Source: Nitrosomonas stercoris
GTDB taxonomy: Bacteria; Pseudomonadota; Gammaproteobacteria; Burkholderiales; Nitrosomonadaceae
Direction: 5' to 3'
Length of the DNA stretch: 64,000 nt
NCBI GenBank assembly: GCA_006742785.1
Contig: AP019755.1
Location: 1,488,001 to 1,552,000 of the forward strand
A model generated the notes under the pieces. The model had not been told where the DNA came from. It searched no databases and saw nothing but the letters and a program-made list of their open reading frames with translations. Below, piece after piece: positions 39,352 to 47,110 of this stretch; position 1 is the first letter of the stretch, and each line of letters opens with the position of its first letter. The position numbers and the translations under genes were made by a program.

Positions 39352-40161
39352 TTATTCTGACATACAAACATGATCGAACGGGCTGGGTGTGGTTTGTTTT
39401 GTCGGTACAGAGTGGTTTGATTTGATTGCTTTTAGATTTCCATGGTCTGTGACCAGCTCCCAAATAGATTGATGTTTGCAATGCATCCGGTTAAGTATGT
39501 CAACCAAGTATCCATAATAGGGAGTGCGGAACCCGTGAAAATCGGTTGATGGGCCAACCGGATTCAGTTGCATGCCATAAAATCCCAGTAGCTTATTAAG
39601 TGCTGGTTCCATGGATGAAATTAGATGATAAATTTCGTGTCGGGCACATGTTTGCATGATTCCGACAATCAATCCCAACATTGGATGAGGAAAACGACGG
39701 CGCTCATGTGGTATGTTTGCTGATTGGGGCGGTATGTCTACTGGCCCTGCTAGTGAGTAATGTTCATGCTTGCGTTTAAAAAAATCACTGAGTATGACAA
39801 AGCGTGATATTTCTGCCGTGTGTTTACGCATGGATGCATTTACCTGAAACTCAGGGTAGAACTGAGTATTCAGCTCAGTGGGTAGCTGTTTTTCCGGATA
39901 GTTTGGATCTGGCAGAATGAGGCGGGTTGTGCCGATAAAAGTATCGCTTGGACAATGGCGCAGCAGGAAATGTGCGGAGCGCTGATCGTATTCGTCTTGC
40001 TCCAGTTTGTCTGGAAAATTTGCAGGTTCAAAGCCAGGAATGGTGTTATTGATACACAACACACGAAATCGCAAGTTAAAAACCTCCTTAAGTAGTTCAG
40101 GTGTGTCTGCACTTACGATTTCAAAATATTGATGAAAAGCTCTTTCTAGATCGTTCTTCAT
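39352..40161 (-). CDS. PEP-CTERM/exosortase-associated acyltransferase (LuxI-like)
   Basis: 269 residues of the family of exosortase-associated acyltransferases that resemble acyl-homoserine-lactone synthases (TIGR03694-like). Landmarks are FNLRFRVLCINN at the N-terminus, the substrate region HFLLRHCPSDTFIGTTRLILPD and the conserved AEISRFVILSDFFKRK, then HPMLGLIVGIMQTCARHE and KLLGFYGMQLNPVGP. I chose ATG 40161 because GGGAGG lies six bases before it; an upstream in-frame ATG at 40209 has no such site. It lies 18 bases upstream of the PstS-like gene. The product in these systems is unknown. Confidence 0.85.
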   Translation of the reverse strand: MKNDLERAFHQYFEIVSADTPELLKEVFNLRFRVLCINNTIPGFEPANFPDKLEQDEYDQRSAHFLLRHCPSDTFIGTTRLILPDPNYPEKQLPTELNTQFYPEFQVNASMRKHTAEISRFVILSDFFKRKHEHYSLAGPVDIPPQSANIPHERRRFPHPMLGLIVGIMQTCARHEIYHLISSMEPALNKLLGFYGMQLNPVGPSTDFHGFRTPYYGYLVDILNRMHCKHQSIWELVTDHGNLKAIKSNHSVPTKQTTPSPFDHVCMSE

Positions 40162-40455
40162 GTTTCCTCCCGTATGGTGGTACTGAGCAGTATTTAAAAC
40201 TCTAGCCAAGTAGAATAAATTTTACTGCTCTGGGTGAACTTTCAATACAGGAAATATGTGAACGATATGACTTTATATTCAATTTGCATTTCGCCACCAA
40301 TGTTATTTAATCAGTCATATTTAATTTGCGCAAAGCTATAATCAGTAAGATAGAAAACTACATGATCATGTCATTTAAACGAATGCTCTTAACTATACGC
40401 ACGTCGTTAAAATATGACAAGTTGGTAGTGTTGTTTTTATGAGAAAAGGTAAATA

Positions 40456-42315
40456 CTAGTTTTTTACGGTATGGTGTTGTTTAAACCAATATTCTAGCAT
40501 CATCAATAACCACACCATTGTTCCATGGTAGCTAGCATGTTCTTGAAGGTGTTGATCGAGTAATTTATCAATAAAATCACTGCGTATGACATGGCGTGAT
40601 TTTAGATCGCTGAGGCTATCTGCAGCCAATTCTCGTAGCGGCTGGTGTGTTTGCATCCAGACACCAAATGGCAAGCCGAATCCTTGCTTTTTCTTGGCAA
40701 TAATTTCATTGGGTAGAAACCCAGTTAAGGCTCGTTTGAAGAAATAACGTAACTGTGTGCCTTTTAATTTCTGTTCAGGATCCAGTTTTAGAGAAAAGGC
40801 GATCATTTCATCATTCGTAAAAGGAAATGAAACCTCCATTCCTCCTAAACGACACGCTTGAACGACTTTGGGAAAATCATTGTCTGCCAGTGTGTATTTC
40901 CATTCAAAAGCAAGAATGCGATTAATCAAGCTATTATGTTCTTGGGAAGCATCATGATAAGTTTGCTCAATCAATTGTGCGGGTTGTTCAGCATCGATTT
41001 GTGCCAGTAGTTCAGGGGAGAAGACTGCCTCCAGACCATAATGCATCAACAGGTTATAGGTTTCCATGCGGTGTGGCATGGGTATAGTGGCTTGTTCTAC
41101 ATAGCTTTGTGCTTTGCGTAATAACTTAGGACTAATACTGGCTGGGAATGCCAAGATGAGCGGAGAGAGCAGATAGTTTCGTAGAAGTGACGGAACTCTA
41201 TCGTACAGAGAGAAGAGATATTGTTTTGCATAACGTGCGTTACCTGCAAACAATTCATCGCCGCCGTCGCCTCCGAGCAACAGATCCAAACCGTCATTTT
41301 TGGCCATGCGTGCGCAATAATAAGCTGGCAGGGCGGATGCATTACCAAAAGGTTGATCAAAAACCGAAGCAATTAGTGGAATGGTCGCAACGATGTCGTC
41401 CGGCGTTACATAATATTCGTGGTGATCGGTTGGAAAGTGTCGAGCCGCAATACGAGCATAATACATTTCATCATAACCGGTTGCCTCAAAACCAATTGAG
41501 TAGGTTTTGGCAGGTTCACCAGTTATGGTTGCCAGTATGCCTGTCAAGGTAGAACTATCTGTTCCGCCACTTAGAAAAGCACCTGCTTTTTGACCTTGTA
41601 TGGCTTCACTGACACTTTTTTTAAGTAACGAAATAAATTCTTGTTGTAGTTCCGGGAAAGGACGTCTGATGTTTTCATCAAATTCAAAGTGTATGTAGCG
41701 GTTTGTTTCTATCTGACCATTATGAAAATACAAATATTCTCCCGGGAGTAATCGCTGATGTGCCCGATAAATAGTATCTGGGCCCGGAATCATATGAAAG
41801 TAAAGATAGTTTAATAACCCTTGCGGATTGATTTCTCGATTGGCTTGTGGATGGGTGAGTAGTGAATCGGCGGACGATCCAAACAAAATACCATTGTTTA
41901 GCTGTTGGTAATAAAGTGTGTGGGTACCCGCTGGATCAATTGCCAATGCAGCTTTATGTGCGTGACTGTCCACGATACAACACACGAATTCTCCCGCCAG
42001 ATCGGCAAACAGCTCTTTTTCCTTCTGTTGCCATGATTCAGCCAGTGCCGTGGCCATCCCCTTGGCATCGATAGCCGCTTGCAGCTGTGCATTTTGTGAT
42101 TTTACACGTCCCCAGATACCAACGATTAATCCTTCTTTTTCGTAAAGATGTGCGTGGCTTGTTTTTGCAACGACTGATATTGCAGCGTTGTTTTGGATCG
42201 CCGTGAGTGCAGGGTTATGATCAAAACGCGCCAATAAATTAGCCATGCGATCAATAATTTGCTGGTTTTCCATTGCCGCTTGGTCAGCACTTAACCAGCC
42301 ACCTATACCACTCAT
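40456..42315 (-). CDS. asparagine-synthase-like protein, exosortase-associated type, Cys2 replaced by Ser
   Basis: 619 residues. The N-terminal glutaminase-like domain starts MSGIGGWLSAD, where true class II amidotransferases have MCG; the nucleophilic Cys2 is Ser here. The synthetase domain is intact: the ATP pyrophosphatase loop AGAFLSGGTDSSTLTGIL, then GYDEMYYARIAARHF and LDLLLGGDGGDELFAGNARY. It ends with a C-terminal helix block. It probably adenylates a carboxyl group and uses free ammonia or another amine, not glutamine. It lies 152 bases after the decarboxylase gene in the same direction, with the ligase and acyltransferase around it. Confidence 0.88.
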   Translation of the reverse strand: MSGIGGWLSADQAAMENQQIIDRMANLLARFDHNPALTAIQNNAAISVVAKTSHAHLYEKEGLIVGIWGRVKSQNAQLQAAIDAKGMATALAESWQQKEKELFADLAGEFVCCIVDSHAHKAALAIDPAGTHTLYYQQLNNGILFGSSADSLLTHPQANREINPQGLLNYLYFHMIPGPDTIYRAHQRLLPGEYLYFHNGQIETNRYIHFEFDENIRRPFPELQQEFISLLKKSVSEAIQGQKAGAFLSGGTDSSTLTGILATITGEPAKTYSIGFEATGYDEMYYARIAARHFPTDHHEYYVTPDDIVATIPLIASVFDQPFGNASALPAYYCARMAKNDGLDLLLGGDGGDELFAGNARYAKQYLFSLYDRVPSLLRNYLLSPLILAFPASISPKLLRKAQSYVEQATIPMPHRMETYNLLMHYGLEAVFSPELLAQIDAEQPAQLIEQTYHDASQEHNSLINRILAFEWKYTLADNDFPKVVQACRLGGMEVSFPFTNDEMIAFSLKLDPEQKLKGTQLRYFFKRALTGFLPNEIIAKKKQGFGLPFGVWMQTHQPLRELAADSLSDLKSRHVIRSDFIDKLLDQHLQEHASYHGTMVWLLMMLEYWFKQHHTVKN

Positions 42316-42467
42316 ACCTTCTCCTTGATTTCGGGATCATGCTCGAATAGAGCTGTTATTGTTGCATTCAATCTAATCATCTATGTTGTAGATTATCACT
42401 AACGATGGATTTATCTGCTAATTAAGTATGTATCAACATAATTTTTGCAAAAACAAACAATAAATTG

Positions 42468-43700
42468 TCAAACCAGTACTTCCAATGGAGTGGGGTGGCT
42501 CAGAAAAGAGACTGGGCTGGCTGTTAACCCATAAGCACCGGATTGGAACACAGCAATCAGATCTCCAGGTTCTGCCTTGGGCAATTCCATTTGATCGGCC
42601 AGTAAATCCAGGGGAGTGCAAAGTGGCCCTACTACTGAAACTGTTTCAGTTTTGGTGCTGTTCATTTTATTTGCAACGGCAACCGGATAGTTTTTACGGA
42701 TTACTTGGCCAAAATTACCCGATGCTGCTAAATGATGATGTAGTCCACCATTTGTAATCAGAAAAATTTGTCCTCTAGATAGTTTTTTTTCTAGTACGCG
42801 ACATACGTAGACACCTGCTTCTGCCACAATATAGCGCCCTAGTTCAATGACAAAGCGTATATTTGGAGGAGCAGGAGTGGTTGCCAGCAGTCGTTCCAGA
42901 TTGGCGCCAACTATAGCCAAATCTAGCGGCATTTCACCTGGAAAATAAGGGACGCCAAATCCACCGCCTATATTGATTGTTCGTATTGGCGCAGGTGAGC
43001 TTGCAACAAGCTGCAAACCGAGTTGTAGTGTTTTCTCATGTGCTTCCTGAATGGCTTCTATCTTGAGGTTTTGTGAGCCACTGAAAATATGTAAACCTTC
43101 CAAATCTAGTTTTAGTTGCGCAACGCGCTGTAATACAGCTGGCACCCGTTCAGCATCGATGCCGAATTGCTTGGAGCCGCCTCCCATTTTCATACCGGAA
43201 GATTTCAGCTCAAAATCGGGATTCACTCGTATGGCAACTGTAGGATGAAAGCTTGTTTCATGAGCCAATTGAGCAATTGTTTCTAGTTCTTGCTCAGATT
43301 CTACATTGATAATAATGCCGGCTGCGATGGCGCAAGCTAATTCCTGGCGACTTTTTCCTGGCCCTGCGAAACTGATATCTTTGGGCGCAACGCCCGCATC
43401 CAATGCCACTTTCATTTCACCGGCTGAAGCCACATCAATGCCATCCACAAGTCCCGCCAGGTGTTGTACCACCGCCGGCATCGGATTGGCCTTCATTGCG
43501 TAATGCAGTAGTACACCTGATGGCAAATGATGTTTGAGCGCATGTACCCGTTCAGTCATCAGTTGGCGGTCATAAGCGTAGAAAGGAGTGCTTCCTACTC
43601 GTTGTGCTAAACGTGTCAGCGGAATGCCACCGATAACGAGACAATGATCCTTAATAGGAAATTGTGTAATAGGTGCGTGTTTGGGACGGTTCTTTATCAT
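42468..43700 (-). CDS. PLP-dependent decarboxylase, exosortase A-associated type
   Basis: 410 residues of the ornithine/diaminopimelate decarboxylase fold (group IV, TIGR03099-like). The PLP Lys is in LLHYAMKANPMPAV. Other landmarks are DIASAGEMKVALDAGV-like GIDVASAGEMKVALDAGVAP, the phosphate-binding INIGGGFGVPYF, LHIFSGSQN, and the dimer-donated Cys in VVGPLCTPLDLLAD. The ending FQSGAYGLTASPVSFLSHP is typical of this subfamily. Its start overlaps the stop of the ligase gene by four bases, so ligase and decarboxylase are made together. The substrate is unknown. Confidence 0.88.
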   Translation of the reverse strand: MIKNRPKHAPITQFPIKDHCLVIGGIPLTRLAQRVGSTPFYAYDRQLMTERVHALKHHLPSGVLLHYAMKANPMPAVVQHLAGLVDGIDVASAGEMKVALDAGVAPKDISFAGPGKSRQELACAIAAGIIINVESEQELETIAQLAHETSFHPTVAIRVNPDFELKSSGMKMGGGSKQFGIDAERVPAVLQRVAQLKLDLEGLHIFSGSQNLKIEAIQEAHEKTLQLGLQLVASSPAPIRTINIGGGFGVPYFPGEMPLDLAIVGANLERLLATTPAPPNIRFVIELGRYIVAEAGVYVCRVLEKKLSRGQIFLITNGGLHHHLAASGNFGQVIRKNYPVAVANKMNSTKTETVSVVGPLCTPLDLLADQMELPKAEPGDLIAVFQSGAYGLTASPVSFLSHPTPLEVLV

Positions 43701-45286
43701 GATTCTTTGGCTTGAAAAGTATGCTGAAATTCGTTAGCGATATTTTTTCGATCAATTTTTCCATTCGGATTACGTGGCAGGCTATTTTGTCGTAACTCAA
43801 TCAGGCCAGGCTGCATAAAGGCAGGTAAATGTTTTTTACAGGCAGCAGCCAGCATATCCTTTTCCAGTTCGATACCTGCTTTTGGAACCGCGACAATAAC
43901 GATGATCTGATCCAAAGTGGGATGAGGAACACCAAATGCAGCTACTTCAGAAACAGTTTCTGTGGCATAGATAACCTCTTCAATTTCTGTTGGACTAACG
44001 CGATAACCGGAGGTCTTGATCATATCATCACGTCGACCGATAAAGTATAGATAGCCTTCCTCATCCATGCGTACTGTATCGCCGGACCAAACAGCTAATT
44101 CAGGAATAGTGAGCCCGGGTTGACGTGGCGTCAGCGGTCGGAAGCGAGTAGCTGTTTTATCTGGTGCATTCCAATAACCAAGTGAAACCAGTGATCCACG
44201 GTGCACCAGTTCACCTGGTTCACCTGGCGCGCAGTGGGAACCATCTTCACGTAGTACCATCACTTCAGCATTGGGAATAGCTTTACCCATAGAATCAGGG
44301 CGCTTGTCTACTTCTTCTGGAGGTAAATAAGTGGAGCGAAAAGCTTCTGTTAAGCCGTACATCAGAAAGATTTTTGTGGTCGGCAAAGCTGCTCGCAACT
44401 GTGCTAGGGTGGTGCGTGGCATAGCTCCTCCAGAATTGGTAATGTAGCGTAGTGTCTGCACACCTTGCCAATCTAGTGGTGCCAATTGAGTCCATAATGG
44501 CGGGACGGCAGCTAATCCAGTAATGTGTTCACGTTTAATGATGGAAAGAATATCACGTGGCATCAGGTAATTCATCAAAACAGCAGTAGCGCCGACATAA
44601 AAAGCAGTATTTAATTGGCTTAATCCGTAATCGAAGCTAAGTGGCAACACTGCCAGAATGCGGTCATCAGATCGATTATTCAAATATTGCGCCACGCTTT
44701 TGGCACCAGTTACCAAATTGCGATGAGAAAGCACAACTCCTTTAGGTTTGCCGGTACTACCAGAGGTATACAAAATGGCAGCCATGTCACTGTCAATACA
44801 ACGAGGCAGAGAGATGGAGTTAGAGGAAGATTGCTGTGTCTGTTGCCATGAAACAGTATTTAATCCGGTAATGGATGCAGTTATTTGCGTTTCATCTACG
44901 ATAACAATCGTATGCAGATCACGACATTGTGGTAATACTGCGCGTAGCAAATCAAGCCGAGCAACAGAAGTAACCAGTATTCTGACATTACAATCGTTGA
45001 GAATATAAGCAACTTGTTCGGCTTTAAGTAGTGGATTGACCGGTACAAATGCTCCACCTGCAGCTGAAGTGCCAAATAATGCAATCACAGTTTCAAGACG
45101 TTTCTCGAGATAAATAGCAGCTCGTTCTCCTCGATTTAAGCCTAATTTGTGTAAGGCACCAGCAAATGACTGCGTGGCTGTGGCCAAGTTTGCGTAGGAT
45201 AAATGCCGTTTGCGATCAATAAGTGCGGTTTTGTTGGCATTTTGATTGGCTGATTGGTAGATCAGTTCGTGAAAAAGAGCAGGCAT
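43697..45286 (-). CDS. AMP-forming acyl-CoA ligase, exosortase A-associated type
   Basis: 529 residues of the ANL superfamily (TIGR03098-like). The AMP-binding P-loop is ILYTSGSTGKPKGVVLSHRN, followed by FLMYGLTEAFRSTYLPPEEV and YLYFIGRRDDMIKTSGYRVSP, and the catalytic Lys near the C-terminus is in LPRNPNGKIDRKNIANEF. It loads a carboxylic acid onto CoA or a carrier protein. No acyl carrier protein gene is seen in the window. It overlaps the decarboxylase start and follows prsR by 51 bases. Confidence 0.88.
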   Translation of the reverse strand: MPALFHELIYQSANQNANKTALIDRKRHLSYANLATATQSFAGALHKLGLNRGERAAIYLEKRLETVIALFGTSAAGGAFVPVNPLLKAEQVAYILNDCNVRILVTSVARLDLLRAVLPQCRDLHTIVIVDETQITASITGLNTVSWQQTQQSSSNSISLPRCIDSDMAAILYTSGSTGKPKGVVLSHRNLVTGAKSVAQYLNNRSDDRILAVLPLSFDYGLSQLNTAFYVGATAVLMNYLMPRDILSIIKREHITGLAAVPPLWTQLAPLDWQGVQTLRYITNSGGAMPRTTLAQLRAALPTTKIFLMYGLTEAFRSTYLPPEEVDKRPDSMGKAIPNAEVMVLREDGSHCAPGEPGELVHRGSLVSLGYWNAPDKTATRFRPLTPRQPGLTIPELAVWSGDTVRMDEEGYLYFIGRRDDMIKTSGYRVSPTEIEEVIYATETVSEVAAFGVPHPTLDQIIVIVAVPKAGIELEKDMLAAACKKHLPAFMQPGLIELRQNSLPRNPNGKIDRKNIANEFQHTFQAKES

Positions 45287-45337
45287 GGTGTATTTGTGCT
45301 GGATAAATAGTTGAATTTTGTGAAAATATTGTAGTGT

Positions 45338-46696
45338 TTATTTGAGTCCGTGACGATTTATCAGATCGTAAAGCGTTGGGCGGGTAATACCCAGTAATTC
45401 TGCAGCTTTGGCAATATTGCCGTCTACATGTGCCAAGGCTTTGGCGATCACTTCATGTTCCGCTTGCTCGCGGACTTCACGTAATGTAGCGGGTTGTTTA
45501 GGATTCTCTACTGGTGTTAATCCCAGATCCTGAGCTGTAATTTGTGAACCTTCAGCCATGATAACTGCACGTTTGACACAATTTTCTAGTTCGCGAACAT
45601 TACCTGGCCAGGTATGTTGGCTGATAGCATCTAATGCATCCTGATTAAAATTAAGTGCCTGGCGTTTTTCCTTAAGCCGGAATTGATTTTTAAAGTGGTG
45701 AGCCAACAGCACGGCATCACCAATACGTTCACGTACTGGTGGGATATGAATACTTATTTCGCATAATCGATAAAATAAATCTTCACGGAATGTACCTGCT
45801 TCAATCATTTGGTTTAAATTTTGATGAGTGGCACAAATGATACGGACATCCACTGGAATCTCTTCTCTGCCACCAATGCGTTCGATGACGCGTTCCTGCA
45901 GAAATCTTAATAATTTTGCTTGCAGTGAAAGAGGCAAATCACCAACTTCATCCAGAAAAAAAGTACCGCCTTGTGCGGTTTCGATTTTACCTAAGGTTTG
46001 TTTAGCAGCCCCGGAATAGGCTCCTTTTTCATAGCCGAATAGTTCGGCTTCCAGCAATGTTTCAGGAATTGCTGCGCAATTTACTGCGATCATGCGTTTA
46101 TTACGTCGATCACTAAGTGTGTGTAGCCCCTTGGCCAGCACTTCTTTTCCAGTGCCGCTTTCTCCAAGAAGTGCAACTGTCACATCAGAAGTAGCGACGC
46201 GCTCAATTTGCTGACAAATTTTCACCATACCGGGATCTCCAGTAATAAATCCAGGTATGGATGAAATGCGATTGGATTGTTGCAGTTTGTAGTTTTCTTG
46301 CTGTAAATGATGCAGGTAGAATGCTCGGCTGACAATCAGATTGAGTACATCAGCATCTAAGGGCTTTTGATGAAAGTCATATGCTCCCATCCTAATTGCT
46401 TTCAGTGCATTTTCATGGTTTTGATTGCCAGTTAATACAATGATTTTAGTATCAGGTGCTAATGAGAGAATTTGTTGTAAAGTGGCTAAGCCTTCTGTTG
46501 CTCCATCGGGGTCAGGAGGCAAGCCAAGGTCCATAGTTACTACGGCCGGCTCATGTCGACGAATTTGTGCCAATGCACCTTCTCGATCAGAGGCGACCAC
46601 CACATTACAATCGTCGAAACTCCAACGCAATTGTTTCTGGAGTCCTGGGTCATCTTCTATAACGAGTAATTTTTTTTGTACTTTATCTACTTTCAT
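45338..46696 (-). CDS. prsR: PrsR-type sigma-54-dependent response regulator (PEP-CTERM-box)
   Basis: 452 residues in NtrC-like order: a receiver (1-130, LLVIEDDPGLQKQLRW and the phosphoacceptor in VVTMDLGLPPD), an AAA+ domain (about 145-385) with Walker A GESGTGKEVLAKGL, and a C-terminal Fis-type helix-turn-helix (GNIAKAAELLGITRPTLYDL). The sigma-54 contact loop reads GAYSGA, not GAFTGA, a tolerated variant. PrsR is the activator of exosortase/PEP-CTERM genes and is normally paired with the kinase PrsK. No kinase gene adjoins it here. It heads the minus-strand locus and probably regulates it. Confidence 0.9.
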   Translation of the reverse strand: MKVDKVQKKLLVIEDDPGLQKQLRWSFDDCNVVVASDREGALAQIRRHEPAVVTMDLGLPPDPDGATEGLATLQQILSLAPDTKIIVLTGNQNHENALKAIRMGAYDFHQKPLDADVLNLIVSRAFYLHHLQQENYKLQQSNRISSIPGFITGDPGMVKICQQIERVATSDVTVALLGESGTGKEVLAKGLHTLSDRRNKRMIAVNCAAIPETLLEAELFGYEKGAYSGAAKQTLGKIETAQGGTFFLDEVGDLPLSLQAKLLRFLQERVIERIGGREEIPVDVRIICATHQNLNQMIEAGTFREDLFYRLCEISIHIPPVRERIGDAVLLAHHFKNQFRLKEKRQALNFNQDALDAISQHTWPGNVRELENCVKRAVIMAEGSQITAQDLGLTPVENPKQPATLREVREQAEHEVIAKALAHVDGNIAKAAELLGITRPTLYDLINRHGLK

Positions 46697-47110
46697 ATCG
46701 TAACTACTATCACATCTTAATCGTAAAATATTGAATGCTAATGTTTGTTTCTGCTGAATTTAAAACGGGCTGTGTTTGATATATAGCTTGGCCGGTTTTT
46801 GGTACAGAGTCATCTTTGCACAGAAGGTCATTAAGCAATCTTTAGAATAGTGTAAGTTTTATCGACACTTCTTAATAGATATTAAGTCAAATTGTATGAT
46901 TGTCGTTTAAAGTGCTGCTTGCTATCTAATATAACTGTTCATAGTGATTCTAAATATAACGTCTATTTTGATCAGGTTGCTGCCAGGCTGGTTTATTTCT
47001 ATATAAGGTTACATGGTGCGTGCTGTTGTTTTTTATGCATACATCTTACCTTGTCGCTGATCTTGTAACGATATATAGATAATTCAGAGATTTCTTAAGG
47101 CATATAAGGC
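46697..47110. other. intergenic region between prsR and the penicillin acylase gene
   Basis: About 414 bases, A+T rich, between two minus-strand genes. It would hold the prsR promoter and the end of the acylase transcript. I found no gene, RNA, clear terminator or sigma-54 box by eye. Confidence 0.5.

Noticed and set aside
40162-40455. Possible sigma-54 promoter upstream of the acyltransferase (minus strand)
   Set aside because: A GG and a GC occur near 40285-40305 on the minus strand, but their spacing is one base shorter than the fixed sigma-54 spacing, so I do not claim it.
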